Shown here: positions 1 through 10,187 of the stretch, one piece after another | How the letters are laid out: each line of letters starts with the position of its first letter | Numbering within the stretch: position 1 is the first letter of the stretch | From: Dioscorea cayenensis subsp. rotundata | Lineage: Eukaryota; Streptophyta; Magnoliopsida; Dioscoreales; Dioscoreaceae | NCBI RefSeq assembly: GCF_009730915.1 | Contig: NC_052479.1 | Span: forward strand, 30,691,610 to 30,755,609 | Direction: 5' to 3' | DNA: 64,000 bases | The notes under the pieces: generated by a model | The model's input: the letters and a program-made list of their open reading frames with translations, nothing else | Told to the model about the DNA's origin: nothing | The model's database searches: none | Made by a program: the position numbers and the translations under genes

Positions 1-62
1 TAACCTAGAGTTCGATGAATTTACACATGTTTTCGTAACAAGTGTTTTTTGCTCACTATTAG

Positions 63-1188
63 GAGAACAGATTCTGCTGGAACTGCAGCTGGAGAGAATG
101 GGCAAGTGAGGCCACAGCTTGGACGGCAAAGACAAGTGGTTGACAGACGTTTTCACTTTGCATTCCAGCTTGACTTGGCGCTCCTACTAAAATTAGCTGC
201 AATGGTTTTCCTTTTTGGCCATGAAGGATCAAGACAAAGGCTCATTCTTCTTGTGTTGTTTGCCTTGCTGATGTATCTGTGAGTGCTTATTTCTTTCTTC
301 TCTAGGTCACTCCTTCTGCATGATTTATATTACTACATTATTCCACCTTTTTTATAGTCTTAACTAATTTCTAAGCAAATATTAACAATCTCATAATATC
401 TTGTTTGTCAACTTTGAGTTCATTTGTACATGAACACTTCCCTTGCTTCTTCTTTGTGCTTGTTTCTGTTTTATGTACATGTTTTCGTTGCGTCATCTGG
501 TTTTATATATTTTGCAGTTATCAGACTGGAGTTCTTCGCCCCCTTGTAAGATGGGTCCGACAGGGGGCTGCTCCTCCCCAACCTAGGCCTGCAGTCCCAC
601 CAGAGAATGCCCCACGCCCAGAGCCTGATGAGAGAAATGAGCCTCGACCAGGTATTTTTCCTGATTATGACAAAATTGTCCTGTCCTGAGTGTTGATGTT
701 GATCTTGGTTTTACAATAAAAATTCACCTGCATCACTGCAGTTATTAGTGTATCTAGGGCCAACCCAGATATTGTTTCTAAGCCGCCTTTGCTTCTTTTC
801 GGCTTTGTTTCAAGTTGAAAGTTTTTCATGGGAATCTTCTTCCTGTTTTTTTTAAGCCATTGTTTGAACCGTCCTCTGTGGCAGGAGATATCATGCAACG
901 TGCAATTATTTGATGCTGTAAATACCACATGTTTGAGAGATGTTTACATAATACGGGTTTATTCTTCTTTCTTTTCTTTTGGCAGAGGAAAACCCAAGAG
1001 TTGATAATCAAAACCAACCTCCTGAAGCAGAGAACCCGCCGGCTGCAAATGAGAACCTGCAGCCGCAGCCAGAGCCAGAGAGAAGGAATGGAATTGACTT
1101 GAGAGGATTCGCCAGGGAGATCCAAACATTTATCATTGGTTTCATTACTTCTCTTTTTCCAGGGTTTCATCATCATCACAATGACTAG
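63..1188 (+). CDS. HERP-like ER membrane protein, 3' part
   Basis: Three exons (63-278, 518-651, 986-1188) with GT-AG junctions in matching phases encode the last 184 residues; the 5' part lies left of the window. The visible protein has a charged stretch, then a hydrophobic double segment (FQLDLALLLKLAAMVFLF, then LILLVLFALLMYLYQTGVL), a long proline/glutamate-rich linker, and a C-terminal hydrophobic end (EIQTFIIGFITSLFPGF) with four histidines before the stop. This layout (membrane hairpin, YxxG, proline-rich linker, short FxxSLxP tail) resembles the C-terminal half of HERPUD/HERP proteins, ER membrane adaptors with an N-terminal ubiquitin-like domain that serve ER-associated degradation. 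The ubiquitin-like domain is not in the window, so the family call is an inference; an unrelated two-pass plant membrane protein is possible. Confidence 0.55.
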
Positions 1189-1681
1189 TTCTTGCTGTAG
1201 CTAGCTGTAGGTGATCAAATGGCAGGCAACAGCTTTATAGAAACTGAGAAATAGATCCGAAATTCAAGTTCTTTTCCGGTTAATGAGACTTAATAACAGA
1301 AATCTATCTTCACCCGTATACATTGTAGCTTTACTGATTGTGGATGAGTTTTCAATTGCAATGTTGCTTTTCTCGATTAAGGTTCTCTTCTTTAAGTTTT
1401 GCAGTGATATTGTTTGTAAAAGCAAAGTATAGCTAGATGCATCTCCACTATACTAAGAGATCCATTCCATTTTAAACGATGAAATAAAAAAAATGAAATT
1501 ATCATGCGAGTACCAAGTTACCAACACATGATTTTCTTGTTGAAATGCAATATCAGCAACAAATAACAGCTTCAAAATGTATTTGTACAGCTCTAAAGTG
1601 TGAATTGGCGCTTAAATCTGTGAAAACAGATACATTTGATCAATTAAGGCTATAGAAAACAATGACAGTAGCAAACCATCC
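1189..1681. other. Convergent 3' intergenic region
   Basis: This is the 3' UTR and spacer between the HERP-like gene (+) and the SWIM gene (-). It is AT-rich and I see no further coding or repeat structure. Confidence 0.5.
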
Positions 1682-4500
1682 CTAAAATCTTGATAACCTC
1701 TTCCTTTTACGAGTCTTTTTCCGGGAAGCTGTCTTTTTTTTAGCAGCATTTTCAGTTAACTGTTCAATCGATAGTGCAGTAGTACCAGATGGCTTGCCAA
1801 CCGATGTTCTTCTCTTCCGGCACACCCACTTTACTGGCAACTGTTTTACTACACGAGTGATATCATCAGTAGTAGTTAGTTCAACCAATCTCACAATTTT
1901 TTCCTGCACTTGAGTGGCCCAAGCCATCGACTGATCAAGAGCAACCGAATCATCCAATGGTTTTCTCCACAAATTAAGCAGAATTTCTTGGAAGGCTAGG
2001 TACGACAATGACGGCCGGTAGTCTTTGAGATTTTCACTTACCATGTTAACCTTTATGACATGTTTGCATAGATTACCTTGCGTGGACCAGGAACAGTCAC
2101 AGAATGCAAACTCCGACCCTGGATTCCATACAATTCTTGTCTGGCTGTTGTCTTTCTGGCTTAAAACCTTTGCATAGAGATGCTTTCGATCATCAAATAT
2201 CACAGCATTGTCGGGAATTTGTAACGCCCTGTGCCATGACGTGGATGAAACGTACTCATCTTTCACTTCTTGGAAAGATCCACTTTCATCTGCATAGAGA
2301 TCTAGCCAATAACTGGAATGTAACTCAGTTGTCAGCTTGTGCACTAACCAATCAACACGCTGCAATGCCCCAAGCTGTGAGTCATCATATATTTTTGGCT
2401 TGAGTTTCACATGATATCCTTCGATTGCGCCCGATGACTCTTGGCTCGCTAAGGGGAGATTTTTCACAGTTGAAAGCCACATCTCTGTCACAAATAATTG
2501 AAGAATTGATGAATATTAAGATCATAGAGAGAAACAATTGTTAGACTGAGATTATATCATCTCACCGAGTTTTGGCATCCAAAATGCCTTGAAGTACTGC
2601 AGGAAGGAAATTTGGTCAATGAAATCTTGCAGAAATTCTTCCAGAGCTTCCTTGGAATCTTTTCTGGTCCAGATGGTGTAAATTATTTCCCCGAGCCGTT
2701 TGAAAATCTCTCGCTGAACTTGAGTGTTACTGCATCTCTTGACAACATTTCTTAGCCATGATCTTCGAACCCGCCATAAAGAGAAAAGAATAGAGCAACC
2801 AAACGCATCCCTAAACATACAGTGTACAGGTTAAGTTGGCATAAGGAATGTTCCATTGTTGAGGATTGAGATATAAATTCAGAGATAAAAACCATGCCTG
2901 ATTGGATCAGTTTCTAAAGCAGGGTCATCTATTATAAACCCGCTAATCCTCCAACATGAATCCACTGAATGAATTCTATTTACAAGGGCTTTCATCCATT
3001 TAGTGACATCTTCCTTGGTGATGGTCCGAGTTATGACCCATGCAACAGGAAGGGCATGCTGTCTCGAATCAAATGCAAGGAGTGTGTATAGTGGATACTG
3101 CAAGATGATGAAGAGAAAAAGAATTCATATGATTTTCCAAGATTAATGAACAGCATAAGTTAGCAACAGAGTACTCACTATAACATTAGCAGCCGAGACT
3201 ATTTTTTTTGTGAGTTATTAATAAGAATATTAAGATTTTGTTACATTGTCAGGTGGAAAACCTAAGGAAATATTGATCAAGTATAATTTTCATACAGAAA
3301 ACTAGCTTAGTATCTTCTTATTGTATGCATTTAAACTAATATGCAACCAAGTGAATAAATGATTAACAATCTAAGACACTACATCAATGTTTATTCATGT
3401 TAGCCAAAAAAGAATAATTTGATGGAATTTTTGAAGCAGAAATCGTTAATAATGTGTGAATACCTTAAGTTTGCTAATGCCAAATGATGAGTCTGCAGCT
3501 AGAATACTGTGATGACCAAAACGAATCATCTGTTGCAACTGCCACTCTGTTTGGATCCCAAGAATGAAAGGATCTGTTTCTGAAGAATCCTGGTAAAAGA
3601 ACACAGATTTCTTATTCCTTTCAACCCACAAACGGATGCTAGCTTGGTCATCTAGATCTAATTCATGAGTAGACCTCTTAATGATCATTCCAAGTTTTTG
3701 TATGTACTGAGAAGCGAGGGTATTAACTTTTGCATCTGAACCACAATAACGTTGAATTCCTTCTATATGTGTTTGCAACACATTCTCCTCAGGGACTCCT
3801 AGATAAATCAAGGACATTGTCTGCTGCTGGATTTCACTGCAGATATACGGGATCTTCTTGGCACCTGGGCCGATAGCATCCCTATCGAGCGGTCCATGGC
3901 ATATGAATCCAGACTTATTAATGTGGCGCCTCTCGTGATATATAATAAGTGCAACCGAAGGACGAGTGTACAGACGCTTAATAGTAAAATGGCAAGTGCA
4001 ACCCCGCATGGACTGTGGTCGAGCAGCACGGTTCCTTGTGTTAAGCCTATACCTCCGACTGGGTAAGATAGTCCCTCCCTCTCCATAATTCTCAGGACCA
4101 AATGAACACCAGTATCTATAAAATATGAAGAAAAGAGGACTTGATAAGATAAGATGGCTAGAAACTCAAAGAAAACAACAAAAATATGATAAATTTGCTT
4201 GAGTTTCACAGAGAATGCATTATGTACTCACAGCCGATACATAAGATACTCATCACTTTTATATTCCTTCAAGCTACCCCTTTCTCTTTTCCTTCCTTTT
4301 TCAATGTGAAATCGAGTAGGGCACTCCGCAATGGAGCATTCACCATTTATGAAATCATTAACCCGAGCATACGGAATCAAAGCTACATCATCAACATGGT
4401 GCTCATTTCCAACCTTTGTCCAAGTTAAATCAGCAGCAGAGAACTCCTCATCTGCAGGATCTTGAACTGGGATATCATCTATTGAATCCTTTATTTCCAT
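1682..4500 (-). CDS. SWIM zinc-finger protein with MULE-transposase-like core
   Basis: Five exons (4500-4232, 4115-3464, 3097-2898, 2810-2566, 2484-1682) join in frame to a 722-residue protein starting at the ATG at 4500. It resembles the plant single-copy SWIM zinc-finger family (Arabidopsis At1g60560 type). A MULE-like core spans roughly residues 200-450: LAADSSFG near residue 300 and FIIDDPALE near residue 360 supply acidic residues at the places of transposase aspartates. The SWIM motif CDC-x8-CKH lies near residue 585. The C-terminus is a lysine/arginine tail (RKKTRKRKR) that looks like a nuclear localisation signal. There are no terminal repeats and the exon structure is intact, so it reads as a domesticated host gene, probably nuclear and DNA-binding; its biochemical role is not known to me. 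Intron 3 uses a GC donor (AG|GCATGG at 2897). A non-coding first exon probably ends at 5708. Confidence 0.85.
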
Positions 4501-5980
4501 GCAATACTTGATTCTCCAACAATGAGATTCTAGTTAGAGATTCCTACAAAAGCTGAAGAACACTGAACGTCAAGCAAACACTGTAACTGATCAACACATG
4601 AAGGAATAAAGGGCAAACCAGTATAAAAGTTTTGCAGTTAAGAGACTGAATGCCTAATTAACTAACATTCAAAAAGACAGGCACATCTGACTTGTAAATT
4701 CACAAAAACAACTCAAGACTTCTATGACAATCAACATCACCTCAGTCATATTCTTCAAAGAAGCAATATTTCGTTATTTTGCCTACCATTAAATATTCAA
4801 AAGAGAAGAATATGTCCAGTTGAGGACTCAAATAGTAATATTTCAAACCATGCAAATAACCATCCAGTTTCCACATTCTGTAAATTATACACATTCTGTA
4901 AATTATACACATTCTGTAAATTATACAACCATGCAAAAAATTGTAAACTACTGCTTGGATCATTTTACTCCACCATGTTCAAGCACATCTGTACATCCTT
5001 TGAGCCACTAATTTCACATGCGTGCATACAATCATACAAAGTGTAGATCACCTTGTGTTCTCAAGTTATCCACCTTGAGCAATCCATACCAAACTTTTAA
5101 TGACTTCACACCTTTGAAATTCCACCATATAACTGTTACCTCTACTCCAAGAGAACTAAATCCAATTAAATTTTGGCTTCGCTACAATAATATTTTATCA
5201 CTCTAAAACAATTGCAATAATTTCCACTGCTACCACTAGAACCACTTTAAATGAATACAAACAACGTCCTTCCTTCTTCATAACTCAATAGATTGAATTG
5301 ACTCAGCATAGCAAAACAAAAAACTCCAACAAGCCCTAATTATACAAAGACCACAAAAGAAAAGAGGAGCTTTTTATCAGCTGAAGACCTAATTAAAAAA
5401 GTTCAAAAATAAGTATGAACCAAATTGCACAAACTAACTACCTAAACGAAAGGTCGAACATATTAGAAAATAATTAAAATTTATGAAAAAAAAATTAAAC
5501 CGATGAACTCTCATAGCCATTAAGCACCTCCAAACCCTAAAGAAAGCAACACCAGCCGATAAAAAACGTAACTTGGCCAGGCTGAACGAAAGCCAGCTTT
5601 ACGAGCCCTATCTGTTCGATAAAATGCCCAACAGACTTCCAAGTTTTCAAAATCCAAAGAATTAAAGTAAAGCAGGGGGCAGAGCTGGAGCGCAGGAAGA
5701 CAAGTACCTCTGGATAAAGGGAGGAAGCTATGCCCAGTGCGGACGCGCAGAGGAATGACGGAGATCAGGGCAGCACGGCGACGGTGTCGACGCTGGGGCG
5801 CGCTTGGCACTGTGTTTGTTAAGCAAGGGCTGGGGTTTGGCGAGGCTTTGATCTGCGGATCGGATCACTAGTGCCTTTTAACGGGTCTCGGATCCGGGTC
5901 TTATTACTCAGAGATCCGAATTCTCTTTTTATGTGCCATTAATTTTTAATATCTTCTTCCTAATAAACCCAAAATTTTAA
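4501..5980 (-). other. 5' UTR, UTR intron and promoter of the SWIM gene
   Basis: Reading leftward, a likely untranslated first exon around 5850-5709 ends CCAGAG|GTACTT, and the next stretch to about 4505 would be its intron. The intron is AT-rich and contains three tandem copies of a 17-bp unit at about 4872-4926. No other gene is seen. Transcript evidence would be needed to fix the UTR exon. Confidence 0.4.
4872..4926. repeat. 17-bp tandem repeat, three copies
   Basis: The unit acattctgtaaattata occurs three times head to tail with almost no divergence. It lies in the presumed 5' UTR intron of the SWIM gene. Confidence 0.85.
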
Positions 5981-5988
5981 GGTCCAAA
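5981..5988. other. Left 8-bp target-site duplication of the hAT MITE
   Basis: The word ggtccaaa here is repeated exactly at 6409-6416, directly outside the right terminal repeat. Confidence 0.88.
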
Positions 5989-6408
5989 TAGACCTGACCG
6001 CGGTTCGGTTCGAACCGTAGAACCAAACCGAACCGCCACTATTAGAACCGAACCGGAATCAGTATAAAGGTTCGGGTTCCCAAAGCCGAAACCTTAACGG
6101 AACTTTTAAGGTTCGGTTAAGGTTCTATGAGTTAAAACCGGAACTCGAACCGAACCCGGAACCGAACCGCGGTTCCGGTTCTATTTTTTATTTTTTTAAA
6201 TAAAATATATATATAATATAATTTTTTATATTTTTTAATTAATTGGAATTAAATTATTTAGAACCGAAACCGAGCCGGAACCATATTGGAACCGAGCAGA
6301 AGCCCGGAACCTTATGACTATGGTTCGGTTCCGGTTCTATAGTTTATAAAACCGGAACCGGCGGTTTTGAACCGGAACCGAACCGGAACCGAACCGTGGT
6401 CAGGTCTA
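5989..6408. mobile_element. Non-autonomous hAT-type MITE with GGTTC subterminal repeats
   Basis: The 420-bp element begins tagacctgaccgcggttcgg and ends in the near inverted complement (ccgaaccgtggtcaggtcta). It is flanked on both sides by the 8-bp word ggtccaaa (5981-5988 and 6409-6416), the target-duplication length of hAT transposons. Both halves are packed with GGTTCGG/GGTTCC and CCGAACC/GGAACC words in both orientations around an AT-rich centre, like the subterminal transposase-binding repeats of hAT elements. There is no coding capacity. It sits in the shared upstream region of the divergent SWIM and bS16 genes. Confidence 0.9.
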
Positions 6409-6416
6409 GGTCCAAA
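6409..6416. other. Right 8-bp target-site duplication of the hAT MITE
   Basis: The word ggtccaaa is identical to the left flank at 5981-5988. Confidence 0.88.
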
Positions 6417-8095
6417 TCAATTAAATAAAATTTTAATTTTAATGTTACTAATTAAAAATTACATTATTCGAACTAAAAGTCAATTTATTATTTAAATTTA
6501 TGTATATATTATACAGAGCTCTCGTATCATTTGCGGACATCATTTATAAGCATCTTTGGATAGAGCACTGTTGGATCAACATCCAATGCCCTCTCTACCC
6601 TGATGTGTTTTCTCTAAATTTTAACTCAATTAGTCATTTTTAAGTTTTTCTCTTTTTTATTTTTCATCTTTTGCGAATGTTTATAGATGTTTACAGATGA
6701 TGTTTACATCATTCGTTTTTAATCTCTTTCTTTATCTTACTTTTCATCATCCACAAACAAATAATGTTTTTAGTATATATATATGAAAATTTACAGGGAG
6801 TTATCCGTAAAAGATGCACAAATGGATGAAGGTGATATCGAATCGGGTTAAAATGTTTCCATCTATCGTTAACGGGTTTGAACCCGCATACCCGAATCCG
6901 ATTGGGGGCTTTGTTATTTCTATAAAATCCGCGAAGCAGGGTCAGTGAGAGCTCTACCGCGGAAAGGCCTTATCCTCACTGGTATACTCTGAAACTTCGA
7001 ACCCTATCCGTTTCCCTGAGTTTCATTGTTTTTCTAAGCTAGATTTATGGATTTGATGCTCACTAGTATTTGCATTTTGTTGCTTGAGTGCGTGCTACTA
7101 CGGATTGTTCTCTTTTGTGCTTTTGCTGGAATAGTATAGAGTTTTGGTTCTTTTGATGAATTTATTCGGAGTTATTCAGCTAATTAGTCATGGGACTGCT
7201 TGGTTTCTATTTAGGTTGTGGTTTCATACGGATTTTAGTGATATGGTTGTTCAAAAATTGTAGCTTTGCCTTGGTAATCTTTTGGGTTTAGTTGAATATT
7301 GTGCTTAAATAATGCTCATTTTTCTTTATACTGAAGATGAATTTTGTGCAAAATTCTGCATCTAGCCATTCATTCATGGGCATGCTTGGCTTGCGTTTAG
7401 TTTGAATTTTCATGCTATATTTTTATGATATGGGTGCCCAAAAATTGCAGCTTAACCTTGGCAATCTTTGTGGTTTGAGTTGAACATTGATTTGGTGTGC
7501 TTGGTTGATGTTTTTTCTCTTTATACTGATGATTTTTTTATGATATGAATTTGTTTGTGTGGTTTCCGTTTTAGTCTGAGGTTTTCATGGCAATTTTTTA
7601 AAGCATGGTTTCCCAAAAATTAGTGCTTTACCATGTTAACCTTCTGGCTTGAGTTGAAGATTTATTTTGTGTGCTTAATTGATGCTCATAAATTGTTGTG
7701 AATTGTTATATGGAGTTTTGGTATTACATTTTTTATATCCTGTAAAATTAGAGTTTGTTAATGGTTAAAAGGAAGCAGATTGTATTACTTTCATGTACTG
7801 ATACTTCAGAATGGTCTAATTCGTAAAAATTTGTATTTGGTTTAAAGTGGTTGTTTTTAATGCTTCACTCCATCAAACTTTTAACTATGTCCTTAGAAAG
7901 ACCTATTGTTATGATGTACTACGTTTATCATAACATGATATAAAGAGATTTCAACTCAAATTTCCACAAAGTACTGAGCCTGTATGTTAGCCATTATGTC
8001 TTATTCTCATTGCATTTTCTACAACCTGACTGGTTTTTGCTTTCCTTGGTTGTCTTATTTTTCTTGGAGAACTAGTTGGGACACTTCAGAACAAG
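6417..8095 (+). other. Promoter, 5' UTR exon and UTR intron of the bS16 gene
   Basis: After about 500 bases of AT-rich promoter, a likely untranslated exon near 6930-6981 ends CACTG|GTATAC. A 1.1-kb T-rich intron follows and would end at the AG before 8076, leaving 20 bases of UTR before the ATG at 8096. The intron holds repeated but diverged phrases (gtgcttaattgatgctca-like, about 7310-7690), suggesting internal duplication. Confidence 0.45.
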
Positions 8096-9488
8096 ATGGC
8101 TGTCAAGATTCGATTGGCAAGGCTTGGGTGCCGAAACCACCCATTCTATCGTCTTGTCGTTGCTGACAGCAGGGCTATGAGAGATGGCAAGCACCTTGAA
8201 GTCCTGGGCTTCTATGACCCACTGAAGGGTATGCTAGCACGCATTCTTTTTACACTATTTCCACTCTATAGTTATCCATTTTTATTCACAAATTTTTCAC
8301 CGTAGTTGATTACTGTCTTTTCAATTTTCATAGCCTGTTTCAGTGATACTTTGTTTTGTCTTTTGTTGTATGGCTCTTTACCTTGGACATTCATCTGGGA
8401 TTATTATATCTTTAGCATTTATACTAGTGTGAAGTTGGAAATAACAGCTTTCTGAAAGAGAACATCATCTATTATTTGTTTCAGAGCATGACAATCCGAA
8501 GAAGATGGCACTCAAATATGACCGAGCAAAGTAAGTGAAAGTTTTGGTTTTCAATAAAAGAAGTAGAGGATTATTATTCCATAATTTACTGGCTTTAGCT
8601 TCATTTTTTTGTTGCCTGTTGTTGCAATTTGACTCATTCTTCTAAATTTCTGGTTTATGATCTGCTCTTGTTCACTATTTATGTATGAACATAGATATCT
8701 GAATTGTGCCATTGTTTATGCATACAATGCTGATTCAGACCCTCTCTGACATGAAATTAATATAAACTAAGTTGCCTCCCAAAAAAAAAATTGGTTGTCA
8801 ATATTTAAGTTATCAATTACATTTTTCATGCCTGATAAATCCCCACGTATATGCTTCATCCTGACGTAAGTAAATATGAATAGATTGACCAGGATGGGAA
8901 TTCAGTATAGTATGAATCACTTTATGATGCCTTGTAATTGATTAAAGATGTGTAGCATTAAAATCATGCTTTACAGATTCATGTGATCTTTATGTTCATC
9001 TTCATTGCATTGCATTGTATCTTGTAATATTTGTCGTGCCACATTTTCTTTTTTCCTTTCAAGATAAAACTTTTCCTGTTTTGTACTAATTAGTTAAACA
9101 CATCACTTGGTTTTACGAATTCTTTTGGAAGTGCCATGCCCCTAATCCTTAAATGGTTGAATGCTGTTTTTCCTTATAGGACTTTTTCTGTCTGTGCTTA
9201 CACGACATTGGTGTAAGCTTTTGTTTGCTATATTATAGTTGTGGTTCAGAATTATTTAAAATAAATTTCCATCAATTTGGAGCTGAAATCTTCACATTTT
9301 TGGCAAATTGTTTTCCCACAAACTTGTTTATGTCCTTGAGGTTCTGCTGTTGCTGCAGGTACTGGTTATCAGTCGGTGCGCAGCCTACAGAGCCAGCCCA
9401 ACGCATTTTGTTGAAGGCGGGGCTTGTGCAGCCACCAACTCCGGTGATAATGAACAAAAAAGGTGGGCCCCAACCCCCGACCGCTTGA
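8096..9488 (+). CDS. RPS16: Ribosomal protein bS16, nuclear gene for an organellar protein
   Basis: Three exons (8096-8228, 8485-8530, 9359-9488) give a 102-residue protein. It starts [20 protein letters not shown], continues [21 protein letters not shown], and has the late signature [23 protein letters not shown]. These are the conserved blocks of bS16, a small-subunit ribosomal protein that binds 16S rRNA during 30S assembly. The protein begins directly with the bacterial-type N-terminus and has no visible cleavable presequence. That matches known plant nuclear RPS16 proteins, which target mitochondria and/or plastids without a classic extension. Which organelle is served here cannot be told from sequence alone. 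The gene has a 5' UTR intron and is convergent with CRY-DASH. Confidence 0.93.
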
Positions 9489-10187
9489 TACCAACAACCG
9501 GTGCTTTACTTTTTGTGGAACAACCTAATCCTTGAAGACAGGACTTTAGCGAGAAGTTGAATCCACAAAAGGAAGTAATGGCTTTTCTCTGTTCTGCAAT
9601 GTCTCTTATTTTTTTCTTAGTAGAGAATGTTTGTAGTAGTTGTTTAATTTGCTTGTGAACTCGGCATCTCTTATTGTTGTACTTATGATGGTTTCCATCT
9701 TTGGCGAGAACTCATACTTGCCGCAATCTTTTCTCATTGGTATAAGTTAATTGTTCTGTGCCTATTTTTCTTATCCGAATTCAAGTTCTCACTCGTGCCA
9801 GCGCTCTGCTGGTTGATTGTCTACCAAATGGTGATTAAATTTGCTGAGAGATTCTAATCTAATGCTAAATCAAAATTTAAATTTGTGGAGATTAAATATC
9901 ATTTGATGCTCATTTTTCTTTTCTTGAGCATGAATGAGATGGTTGTGCATATGGTTTGTTGTTAATTTTGTTTGTCAGTTTATAGCTATTGACATTACTC
10001 AAAGAACCAATTCTCAGGAACTTTCTAGTTTTTTCCTTTCTTTTTTTTCTTTTTCTTTTTTCAGTTAATTTTCTCTACATTGTTACTCATTGAATTCAGG
10101 TAAGTGAACAACAAGATTAGCATATAAGTTAAGGGAAATGTTGATTGTTTCTCTCAATTTGCTTTAAAAATCTCATGATTGTTTTAG
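9489..10187. other. Convergent 3' intergenic region
   Basis: This covers the 3' UTRs of the bS16 gene (+) and CRY-DASH (-). It contains a CT-rich tract near 10020-10065. I see no coding sequence. Confidence 0.5.

Noticed and set aside
1682..4500. Calling the SWIM gene a transposon
   Set aside because: It has an intact multi-exon structure, a separate 5' UTR exon and a basic nuclear-type tail, and I see no terminal repeats or target duplication around it.
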